Source of the DNA: Prochlorococcus marinus str. MIT 9215
GTDB taxonomy: Bacteria; Cyanobacteriota; Cyanobacteriia; PCC-6307; Cyanobiaceae
Direction: 5' to 3'
DNA: 7,258 nt
NCBI GenBank assembly: GCA_949486985.1
Contig: CATBLW010000077.1
Coordinates: 1-7,258, forward strand
Shown: positions 1-5,688 of the stretch, one piece after another
Position numbering within the stretch: the stretch's first letter is position 1
Layout of the letters: each line of letters starts with the position of its first letter
The notes under the pieces: model-generated
What the model was told of the DNA's origin: nothing
The model's database searches: none
What the model saw: the letters and a program-made list of their open reading frames with translations, nothing else
Program-made: the position numbers and the translations under genes

Positions 1-647
1 GCCTTTAAGCCCTGAATATCTCCAGCAGGTAGGGGTTGCTCTAGCCACTCCAACCTTGGCTCATCTTTGACCTGCTCAAGCCAGCGACTGGCCCTATGGC
101 GATCCCAGCCACCATTGGCATCAAGCCGGAAGCGAGCCTGGCCGGGCAACCGCTCCAACAACTGCAGCAGGAGAGATCTCTCCAAACCATCCGCCACCGC
201 AGCCACCTTCCACTTGACAGTGATGGAATCAGCGCCCAACGCGGCCCTCGTCAACACAGCATCCAGCTCCACCAACATGGCTTCCCCGGCTGGCAACAAG
301 ATCGCTGACTCTGGCGCCCTTAGCCAACCACCAATGGCATCGGAGCCCACAAGCCCATCCAATTCCGCCAAGGCCGCACCCAATCCAAAAGCCATCGGGG
401 CTGGCCAGTTTTGGAGGCCAGAATCCAATTGAGCCCGCGTTGGTGAACGGCCTAGGTTCGTCAAACACTCTCCACAAGCCCTCAGCCCAGCGGCATCAAA
501 GGGAGCCACCTCACCCCAACCGCAACAACCTGCGGAATCTTGCAAGCGCAATAACCAACCCGATCGTTCTTCAATCAATCCCTGCGCCGTTTGCAGCGAT
601 CGCAACAGGCGAAAAGAAAAGGGCTTGAACTGAAGGTTGAGAAGCAT
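1..647 (-). CDS. menC: o-succinylbenzoate synthase, MenC (C-terminus cut by window edge)
   Basis: MenC is an enolase-superfamily enzyme that dehydrates SHCHC to o-succinylbenzoate in phylloquinone synthesis. The first 215 residues are visible and the rest lies beyond the left edge. An N-terminal capping domain (about 1-110, beginning MLLNLQFKPFSFRLL) leads into the barrel. Barrel motifs are K145-x-K147 (SITVKWKV, the catalytic lysine pair), D176 in RLDANGGW (first Mg ligand) and E203 in WLEQPLP (second Mg ligand). The third ligand and the C-terminal catalytic lysine are off-window. The ATG at 647 gives the usual MenC N-terminus and lies 4 nt after the menA stop, so the two genes are almost certainly co-transcribed. 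A GTG at 651 opens a different frame and is not the start. No frameshift is seen. The spaced motifs make the family firm; the specific MenC call also rests on the menA and menF neighbours. Confidence 0.95.
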   Translation of the reverse strand, partial: MLLNLQFKPFSFRLLRSLQTAQGLIEERSGWLLRLQDSAGCCGWGEVAPFDAAGLRACGECLTNLGRSPTRAQLDSGLQNWPAPMAFGLGAALAELDGLVGSDAIGGWLRAPESAILLPAGEAMLVELDAVLTRAALGADSITVKWKVAAVADGLERSLLLQLLERLPGQARFRLDANGGWDRHRASRWLEQVKDEPRLEWLEQPLPAGDIQGLK

Positions 648-651
648 CCAC

Positions 652-1662
652 TCAACCCAAGCTGATCACATCCATCCCAAGGGCTGGTCCCAAGGCCAAG
701 CCCAGACTCAAACCCAGGCCATTCAAGGCCTGAAAACGCAAAGCCAAAAACTTGCTGCCACGAACCATCGCTGGTTGATCGTGATGCTCACGAAGCAAAC
801 GAATCAACGCGGCTCCAGCAGGCAAACCAAGGCCACCAAGCAAGGCTGTCACTGGCCAATCACCCTGGAAGACAGGGGCGCATTCCAAAGCCAAGGCGAG
901 GGAAAGAATCCAGGGCACAAGTGCGGCCGCACGTTTCGTACCCAGGCGCACCACAGGTGATCGTTTGCCATGGGCTGCATCTTCACTGACTTGATGAAAG
1001 TGAGAGCAAAACAACACCAGAGTTGTCGCCAAAGCCGGCCCACTTCCCAAGCTGAGCGCCGTGGCCCAAGGGATCCCTGATCCTGCTGCAGCCAGTAATT
1101 CCGTAGCAGGCAATGATTCAGCTGCAGGCAGTGGCGCCAACACCAGCAACGCCGCGGCCGTGGCAAAGGGGCCAAAAGCAAGCCAACACAAGGGCTCGCC
1201 CAAACCTTGATAACCCCATCGAAAGGGTGGGCCTTGATAGAGGTATCCCAAACCACAACTGACTAAAACCAACAGCAACACCGCAGAGCTGCTGCGCCAA
1301 GCCAGCAACACCATCAACACCAAGCCCAATGCAAGGGCTAGATGAGCAGCTCGCCGCACCGGGCGACGCTGGCCCAACAAGGCCACCACTGAATGAAGCT
1401 TGGTGAAGCTATCCACACCGGTATCAGCATCAAAAAGATCGTTGCTGAGGTTTTCCCAAAGCAGCAACAGCACCGCAGCGACAAGGAAACCGAGTAATTG
1501 GTCGAAGCGCACCGATTCGCCAGCGCCCAGTCGCCATCCGGCCGCTAACAGGGCCGGCATCACCGCCACGGAGTACATCGGCCACTTAATGGCGGCTTTC
1601 CAAAGGTCACGCCTGGTGGATTTCGAGGCGTAACGGGATGCAACAGCCTGCTGGTCTGACAT
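652..1662 (-). CDS. menA: 1,4-dihydroxy-2-naphthoate phytyltransferase, MenA
   Basis: MenA is a UbiA-family membrane prenyltransferase. In cyanobacteria it attaches the phytyl chain to the naphthoate head group, making the precursor of phylloquinone, the A1 cofactor of photosystem I. The 336-residue protein has about eight or nine hydrophobic segments. It carries both Asp-rich motifs of the family: NDLFDADTGVD at 74-84, and a second loop around HQVSEDAAHGKRS at 223-235 that would bind the Mg-diphosphate. The N-terminal KWPMYSVAVMPALLAAGW (26-43) is typical of MenA. The ATG at 1662 is the natural start; no clear Shine-Dalgarno is seen. It leads a leftward unit with menC (4-nt gap) and is divergent from menF across 54 bp. 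Phytyl specificity is inferred from the cyanobacterial context; in other bacteria the homologue transfers a polyprenyl chain to make menaquinone. Confidence 0.95.
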   Translation of the reverse strand: MSDQQAVASRYASKSTRRDLWKAAIKWPMYSVAVMPALLAAGWRLGAGESVRFDQLLGFLVAAVLLLLWENLSNDLFDADTGVDSFTKLHSVVALLGQRRPVRRAAHLALALGLVLMVLLAWRSSSAVLLLVLVSCGLGYLYQGPPFRWGYQGLGEPLCWLAFGPFATAAALLVLAPLPAAESLPATELLAAAGSGIPWATALSLGSGPALATTLVLFCSHFHQVSEDAAHGKRSPVVRLGTKRAAALVPWILSLALALECAPVFQGDWPVTALLGGLGLPAGAALIRLLREHHDQPAMVRGSKFLALRFQALNGLGLSLGLALGPALGMDVISLG

Positions 1663-1671
1663 AGCTATGAC
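1658..1671. promoter_or_regulatory. Near-palindrome over the menA start codon in the menA/menF divergent gap
   Basis: GACATAGCTATGAC contains the perfect 10-bp palindrome CATAGCTATG (1660-1669), flanked by one mismatched pair and one further matching pair. It covers the menA start codon and lies at the edge of the 54-bp gap (1663-1716) that must hold the promoters of both phylloquinone gene units. This makes it a conceivable operator. A perfect 10-mer palindrome can easily arise by chance, and I recognise no known regulator site. A weak -10-like TACATT sits at 1696-1701, but no partner -35 element is convincing. Confidence 0.15.
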
Positions 1672-1720
1672 GACTGAAAGGCAGGGAAAGGCCCATACAT
1701 TTGAGCAGCACCTCTGGTGA
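1667..1720 (+). other. Possible 17-codon upstream ORF overlapping the menF start
   Basis: An ATG at 1667 opens a 17-residue frame, MTTERQGKAHTFEQHLW, whose TGA (1718-1720) overlaps the menF GTG (1717-1719) as GTGA. A stop-start overlap of this kind is the usual layout for translational coupling. The frame fills almost the whole menA/menF gap. Against it, there is no Shine-Dalgarno before the ATG, the ATG is part of the palindrome over the menA start, and short frames of this size are common by chance. It would matter only if the menF transcript starts upstream of 1667, inside menA. Confidence 0.15.
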
Positions 1721-3150
1721 TTCCATCCGGGATGAAGGCTGACCCAAGCTTCAGCAACCTGTTAGCTGCCGCAAGCCAAGGGTGGTGCGAGCGGAATGGT
1801 GATGAAGGTGTGCTCAGCCTGGCACTACCGATCGATGGTGTGGACCCGCTGCAAAAACTACCTCAGCTGGTTGATGACCATCCCTTCCGCTTCCTATGGG
1901 ATAGCTCACCAGGTCTGTGTTTCGCTGCAACGGGCCAATGCCAGAGCATGGATCTCGCTGGCCCCAAACGCTTTGACGTTGCCCAGCGGTTCAGCGATGC
2001 CACCCTGGCAAGGCTCAAAGATGCCACCCCAGCCAGCCCAGCCCAAGCACGACCAAGAGTCCTGCTGGCCTTCACATTCTTCGAGCATCCTGCGGAACGA
2101 CAACGTGATTTGATCTGTCCGCCAGCTGTGCAGGCTGTTCTGCCCCGTTGGCAGCTGAGCCGCCAAGGCCGTCAAGGTTGGTTGCGTCTTAATGGCGTGG
2201 TTACCCAGCAGGCAGAAGCACGAGAACTCGCAGAAAAGCTATGGCTGATGGCAGAGAGCCTGCAAACCACAAGCATCGAAGCCAGTCCATGGCGAGATCA
2301 CAGGCCAGAAACTCGCACGCTGCAGTCATGGCAAGACTGCTATCGGCCCGCTCTCAGACGCGGGCTGGAATTGGTCAACAGCGGTGAGCTGCACAAACTC
2401 GTTCTGGCCGTTCGACAGTCGATTCAGCTTCAACAACCCTTGAACCCTCTGCCATTGCTGGCACAACTCCGGCAGCAACAAGCTGGCAGCTGTCGCTTCC
2501 TATGGAGCAGAAACCACGACGATGCCTTTTTCGGGGCTTCACCTGAACGACTCCTCAGCTTGCAAGCTGGACAACTCCGTACGGATGCCCTGGCAGGCAC
2601 AGCCGATCGTGATGACGACGGCCAAAAACTACTCAAGTCGGACAAAGACCGGCGCGAGCATGAACTCGTCGTGGCTTCGATCATGCAAGAGCTGATCAAA
2701 CAGGACCTAAAGCCACGGCGACCTCGACAACCCCAGCTCGCTAAACATGGGCGGCTGATGCATTTGCATACCCCAATCACAGCCAATGCGATGGGTCAGC
2801 AACCGCTGAAGCTGGCTGGGGCCCTCCATCCAACCCCCGCAGTTGCAGGGCTGCCATGCCGCGAGGCGATGGCTTGGTTGCGCACCTTGGAACCATTTGA
2901 ACGCGGCAACTATGCCGCTCCGATCGGCTGGATCGATAGCCAAGGCGATACGGAACTACGCGTGGCCATCCGTTGTGGCCATGCTCGCGGCTCGATGCTG
3001 GATCTCACAGCTGGAGCAGGCCTCGTGAAGGGATCTGTTGTCGAGCGTGAATTGCAGGAAGTTGGCCTGAAGCTGTCGGTATTAGCCGACCAACTCGACC
3101 TCAACACCAATCATTCGCCCAGGCGCACAAGCAAGCGCTCAATCACCTGA
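1717..3150 (+). CDS. menF: Isochorismate synthase, MenF
   Basis: MenF converts chorismate to isochorismate, the committed entry to phylloquinone synthesis. The 477-residue protein has a variable N-terminal region (about 1-195) and a C-terminal chorismate-binding domain (about 200-460). Landmarks are K227 in GELHKLVLAVR (position of the catalytic base Lys190 of E. coli MenF), E277 in FFGASPERLL (position of Glu240), RTDALAGT (288-295), KDRREHELVV (310-319, holding a likely Mg ligand), RGNYAAPIGW (396-405), and GLVKGSVVERELQEVGLKL near 435-453 with the second metal glutamate. The GTG at 1717 is the earliest usual start, since an in-frame TGA lies at 1702. ATG at 1732 (residue 6) is an equally possible start, and neither has a good Shine-Dalgarno. 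Its last 40 bp overlap the end of gshB on the other strand. An anthranilate or aminodeoxychorismate synthase is less likely given the motifs and the menA/menC neighbours. Confidence 0.93.
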   Translation: MIPSGMKADPSFSNLLAAASQGWCERNGDEGVLSLALPIDGVDPLQKLPQLVDDHPFRFLWDSSPGLCFAATGQCQSMDLAGPKRFDVAQRFSDATLARLKDATPASPAQARPRVLLAFTFFEHPAERQRDLICPPAVQAVLPRWQLSRQGRQGWLRLNGVVTQQAEARELAEKLWLMAESLQTTSIEASPWRDHRPETRTLQSWQDCYRPALRRGLELVNSGELHKLVLAVRQSIQLQQPLNPLPLLAQLRQQQAGSCRFLWSRNHDDAFFGASPERLLSLQAGQLRTDALAGTADRDDDGQKLLKSDKDRREHELVVASIMQELIKQDLKPRRPRQPQLAKHGRLMHLHTPITANAMGQQPLKLAGALHPTPAVAGLPCREAMAWLRTLEPFERGNYAAPIGWIDSQGDTELRVAIRCGHARGSMLDLTAGAGLVKGSVVERELQEVGLKLSVLADQLDLNTNHSPRRTSKRSIT

Positions 3151-4040
3151 TCCGCGAGAGGCACGCCCATCAAGCGTTCCACCTCTCGAATGCCTGTGGG
3201 ACTGGTGACATTGATCTCACTCAGCGAACCAGCAATCACATCAATACCGACAAAAAACAAGCCCTGCTCTTTCAAAATGGGTGCCATCGCAGCACAGATT
3301 TCCTGTTCACGGCTCGACAACTCTGTCGGTTCAGGGCTTCCACCCATTGCCAGGTTGCTACGAAAATCACCCTGCTTGGGTCGACGATTCACCGCACCCA
3401 GAGGCTGACCATCAACGAGAAGAATGCGCTTGTCTCCTTCAATAACTTCAGGCAAAAAGCGCTGCACCATCACCGGCAACTGCTCCTGGTCGGTAACCAG
3501 TTCAAGCAAAGCCTCGATGCCAGGCGCTCGACCAGACACCCTCACCACTCCCTGACCAGCACGGCCACCAAGAGGTTTGAGCACCACCTCCTGATGCTCT
3601 CGAGCAAATGCCGCCAACTCACTCACACGACTGGCCACCAATGTTGGCGCCATCAGCTTGCTGAAACGCAATGCACCAAGCTTTTCATTCCAAGCACGTA
3701 AGGAAGCAGGCCTGTTGAGCACAAGCGTGCCAGCGCGCTCAGCGAGCTCCAACAAGTGGGTTGCATAGAGATAGGCCTCATCGACAGGAGGGTCTTTCCG
3801 CATCCAAATGCAAGCAAAGTCCTTCATCGGACGGCTTTGGGATGCCTCCATACCGATCCATGGATCAGGCACTACAGGCATGGCATTCACCCATGGCTCA
3901 TGGCCGCGAGCCTGCAGATCCGCAAGCGTGCAAGCCCATACCTCGACCGAGGCTCGCTGCGCTGCCTGCATCAATGCAGCTGTCGAATCCTTGGCAGGGT
4001 TAATCCGCGCAAGAGGATCAAGAACAAAAAGCTGTCGCAT
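3111..4040 (-). CDS. gshB: Glutathione synthetase, GshB
   Basis: GshB is the ATP-dependent ligase that joins glycine to gamma-glutamylcysteine, the second step of glutathione synthesis, in the cytosol. At 309 residues it is close to the 316 of the E. coli enzyme. It follows the bacterial GshB pattern: N-terminal MRQLFVLDPLARINPAKDST, MRKDPPVD (80-87), an ATP-grasp lysine K155 in VVLKPLGGRAGQG, KRILLVDG (204-211), NRRP and FRSNLAMGG (218-234), and the Mg/ATP site EINVTSPTGIRE (275-286). The ATG at 4040 lies 4 nt after the grxC stop, with AAGG about 9 nt upstream inside the end of grxC, so the pair is one transcription unit with probable coupling. The 3' end overlaps menF convergently by 40 bp, and the last residues (LLVRLGE) are encoded there. 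Confidence 0.96.
   Translation of the reverse strand: MRQLFVLDPLARINPAKDSTAALMQAAQRASVEVWACTLADLQARGHEPWVNAMPVVPDPWIGMEASQSRPMKDFACIWMRKDPPVDEAYLYATHLLELAERAGTLVLNRPASLRAWNEKLGALRFSKLMAPTLVASRVSELAAFAREHQEVVLKPLGGRAGQGVVRVSGRAPGIEALLELVTDQEQLPVMVQRFLPEVIEGDKRILLVDGQPLGAVNRRPKQGDFRSNLAMGGSPEPTELSSREQEICAAMAPILKEQGLFFVGIDVIAGSLSEINVTSPTGIREVERLMGVPLADQVIERLLVRLGE
3155..3188 (+). terminator. Terminator-like stem-loop just after menF, inside gshB
   Basis: CGAGAGG (3155-3161) pairs perfectly with CCTCTCG (3182-3188). Between them ACGC (3163-3166) pairs with GCGT (3174-3177) around a 7-nt loop. The whole is an 11-bp stem with an asymmetric internal loop (1 nt against 4). It starts 4 nt after the menF stop, where a 3' end would be expected. 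No T-run follows it, so it is not a classical intrinsic terminator. The same bases code for the C-terminal part of GshB on the other strand, so codon use could have produced it by chance. Confidence 0.3.
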
Positions 4041-4044
4041 GATC

Positions 4045-4308
4045 TCAGGCCTTGCCCTGCAGTAATTGATCGAGCTGACCAGCCCGCTCTAAAGCATGCA
4101 ACTCATCGCAACCACCAAGGCCACGATCATCAATAAAAATCTGGGGAACGGACGTACGCCCTCCGGCCCTCTCAGCCATCGCCATCCGAGCCGCCTGATC
4201 GCCATCAATGGCGTATTCCTGATAGCTCACCCCTTTGCGATCCAATAGAGCCTTGGCTCGCACACAAAATGGACAGGTCTGCCAGGTGTAGATCTCAACA
4301 TTGGTCAT
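4045..4308 (-). CDS. grxC: Glutaredoxin 3 (dithiol, CPFC type)
   Basis: This is a small cytosolic thiol-disulfide oxidoreductase that reduces protein and low-molecular-weight disulfides using glutathione. Its 87 residues form one thioredoxin-fold domain. The active site C12-P-F-C15 is in YTWQTCPFC, the cis-proline P55 is in RTSVPQIFID, and the glutathione-binding GGCDEL is at 65-70, where C67 replaces the more common serine. Length and motifs match GrxC of the bacterial dithiol class, not the monothiol CGFS class. It leads the leftward unit and is followed 4 nt later by gshB, so the enzyme that makes glutathione is co-expressed with one that uses it. The ATG at 4308 fits the family start. It is divergent from prfB across 62 bp. 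Confidence 0.95.
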   Translation of the reverse strand: MTNVEIYTWQTCPFCVRAKALLDRKGVSYQEYAIDGDQAARMAMAERAGGRTSVPQIFIDDRGLGGCDELHALERAGQLDQLLQGKA

Positions 4309-4370
4309 CAGGACATGTTGCGGTTGTTCTAAAGCCTATGCAGATTGCTTCCGCTGATAGCGTCATAGCC
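4309..4370. promoter_or_regulatory. Divergent grxC/prfB promoter region
   Basis: These 62 bp separate two divergently read operons and so should carry or border both promoters. I find no pair of -35 and -10 boxes with good match and spacing on either strand, and no clear Shine-Dalgarno for prfB. The call rests on gene arrangement only. If prfB starts at the in-frame ATG at 4338 instead of 4371, the gap shrinks to 29 bp. Confidence 0.35.
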
Positions 4371-5517
4371 ATGGAATCAAGCCCCACGTTGCTGGACCTC
4401 ACAGACTTCAAACGCGATCTTTCCGAACTCACTGACCGCCTGGGCAATGCCCAGGACTGTCTTTGACGTTCCTGCTCTGAACGCACGCCAGCAGGATCTC
4501 GAACAACTCGCTGCCCAGCCAGATTTCTGGAACGATCAGCAGAACGCACAAAAACAGATGCGTCAGCTGGATGAAGTGAAAGCCCAGCTGGCTCAACTCA
4601 ACCGCTGGCATCGCGCCATCGACGACGCTCAAGCCACTCTTGAGCTCTATGACCTCGAGCCAGATGACGAGATGCTTGGCGAAGCCCAAGCAGGGCTCAA
4701 CCAACTCGCTCAGGAACTCGATCGCTGGGAACTTGAACGACTGCTTAGCGGCACCTACGACAAAGAAGGCGCCGTGCTCTCGATCAATGCCGGCGCAGGT
4801 GGTACTGATGCCCAAGACTGGGCACAGATGCTGCTGCGGATGTACACCCGCTGGGCAGAAGATCACGGCATGAAAGTCAGCGTCGACGAGCTTTCAGAAG
4901 GGGAAGAAGCAGGCATCAAAAGCGCCACCATTGAAATTGAAGGGCGCTATGCCTACGGCTACCTGCAAAAGGAGAAAGGAACCCATCGCTTGGTGAGAAT
5001 CTCTCCGTTCAATGCCAACGACAAACGCCAAACAAGCTTTGCCGGCGTTGAAGTGATGCCCATGCTCGATGAAGAGGTTGAGCTCGAGATTCCAGAGAAA
5101 GACTTAGAAGTCACCACCAGCCGTTCAGGTGGCGCCGGAGGCCAGAATGTCAACAAGGTGGAAACAGCCGTTCGCATCCTGCATATCCCCACAGGCCTAG
5201 CCGTGCGCTGTACGCAAGAACGCTCCCAACTCCAGAACAAAGAGAAAGCAATGGCTTTGCTGAAAGCCAAGCTGATGGTGATTGCTCAGGAGCAACGGGC
5301 CGCCGAGATCGCTGACATCCGTGGCGACATTGTGGAAGCAGCCTGGGGCAACCAAATTCGCAACTACGTTCTCCATCCGTATCAGATGGTGAAAGACCTG
5401 CGGACGGCAGAAGAAACAACCGACGTGCAAGGCGTGATGAATGGTGAGCTTGACCCCTTCATTCAGGCGCTGCTACGCCAAGGTGTCGAGAGTCCCGGCA
5501 GCAATGCCGACAGCTAA
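4371..5517 (+). CDS. prfB: Peptide chain release factor 2 (RF2), programmed +1 frameshift
   Basis: RF2 recognises UAA and UGA in the ribosomal A site and triggers peptide release. The gene is in two frames: codons 1-31 (4371-4463, ending NAQDCL) run into an in-frame TGA at 4464, and a +1 shift on CTT-T resumes at GAC 4465 (DVPALNAR) to the TAA at 5515-5517. The joined protein is 381 residues, near the usual 365-375. Domain 1 is helical (about 35-125). The codon-recognition tripeptide SPF is at 211-213, diagnostic of RF2 over RF1 (PxT). The catalytic GGQ is at 256-258 in SGGAGGQNVNK. The short first frame matches known RF2 N-termini, so this is recoding, not a broken gene. ATG 4371 is preferred; an in-frame ATG at 4338 would add 11 residues. 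It heads a compact five-gene rightward operon. Confidence 0.97.
4439..4455 (+). other. Perfect 7-bp hairpin immediately before the prfB frameshift site
   Basis: CCTGGGC (4439-4445), a 3-nt AAT loop and GCCCAGG (4449-4455) form a perfect, GC-rich stem-loop within codons 23-29 of prfB. It ends 5 nt before the CTTTGA shift site, and its 3' arm contains the AGG of the only Shine-Dalgarno-like sequence there. With the ribosome paused on CTT this segment would be inside or leaving the ribosome, so folding could compete with anti-Shine-Dalgarno pairing or act at the exit side. The structure is directly visible; any function is inference. Confidence 0.4.
4453..4467 (+). promoter_or_regulatory. prfB programmed +1 frameshift site (RF2 autoregulation)
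   Basis: The core is CTT TGA C at 4461-4467, the conserved slip sequence of bacterial prfB: peptidyl-tRNA on CTT slips +1 to TTT when the in-frame UGA is decoded slowly. Because RF2 itself reads UGA, low RF2 favours the shift and full-length RF2, a known feedback loop. In E. coli the stimulator AGGGGG ends 3 nt before CTT. Here only AGGA (4453-4456) is present, with a 4-nt spacer, so the upstream stimulator is weak and slightly displaced. Confidence 0.93.
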
Positions 5518-5528
5518 CCGTTGAAGCC

Positions 5529-5681
5529 ATGGCATCAGATCCAAGCTTCGTAAAAATGGCGATGCGCAACATGATGCGCAAAGGCAGTCAAAGCCTGCTG
5601 CACTTCGGTCTGACCGCAGTGGGCTTAATGGGTTTCCTGGTGATCATCGCCTGGCTATTTCGGCCCACCCTTCCGCAATGA
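5529..5681 (+). CDS. Small single-span membrane protein, conserved-operon hypothetical
   Basis: This is a 50-residue ORF between prfB and ybeY. The N-terminal half is basic and Met-rich (SFVKMAMRNMMRKGSQSL, residues 6-23, with K9, R13, R17 and K18). It is followed by one hydrophobic stretch at about 25-44 (HFGLTAVGLMGFLVII and on) and a short PTLPQ tail. By the positive-inside rule the N-terminus should face the cytoplasm. The ATG at 5529 lies 11 nt after the prfB stop, and the ybeY ATG follows its stop by 7 nt, so the spacing is that of an expressed operon member. From memory the pattern resembles the short cyanobacterial DUF3285 family, but I cannot confirm this. No function can be assigned; a role in membrane assembly, or as a subunit of a larger membrane complex, would be speculation. 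Confidence 0.8.
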   Translation: MASDPSFVKMAMRNMMRKGSQSLLHFGLTAVGLMGFLVIIAWLFRPTLPQ

Positions 5682-5688
5682 TGCGCCG

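Noticed and set aside
229..477. An 82-residue minus-strand ORF starting MWRVFDEPRPF
   Set aside because: It is a different frame of the menC coding strand; the menC frame carries the KxK, DAN and EQP motifs and runs through without a stop.
596..603. A GCGATCGC octamer, the HIP1 sequence common in many cyanobacteria
   Set aside because: I noticed only one copy in 7.2 kb, inside menC; this is compatible with chance and does not show HIP1 enrichment, which is generally lacking in marine picocyanobacteria.
849..1256. A 135-residue minus-strand ORF inside menA
   Set aside because: It is an out-of-frame shadow of menA with no recognisable domain, while menA is intact through the same bases.
4336..4368. 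CTATG...CATAG inverted repeat in the grxC/prfB gap
   Set aside because: The arms are only 5 bp with a long spacer and do not extend; too weak to call an operator.
4371..4466. prfB as a pseudogene or sequencing error because of an internal TGA
   Set aside because: The TGA sits in the exact conserved CTTTGAC recoding context, and both flanks match RF2, so this is the known programmed frameshift.
4429..4866. A 145-residue minus-strand ORF opposite prfB
   Set aside because: It is antisense to a strongly conserved coding region with no motif, start signal or operon partner of its own; it looks like a by-product of prfB codon use.
5496..5509. CGGCA-GCAA-TGCCG hairpin with a GNRA-type loop near the prfB stop
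   Set aside because: The stem is only 5 bp, no T-run follows, and the downstream genes are tightly spaced, so a terminator or processing site is not supported.
5526..5533. GCCATGGC palindrome over the start codon of the small membrane gene
   Set aside because: An 8-bp palindrome within an operon is expected by chance, and no regulatory context supports it.
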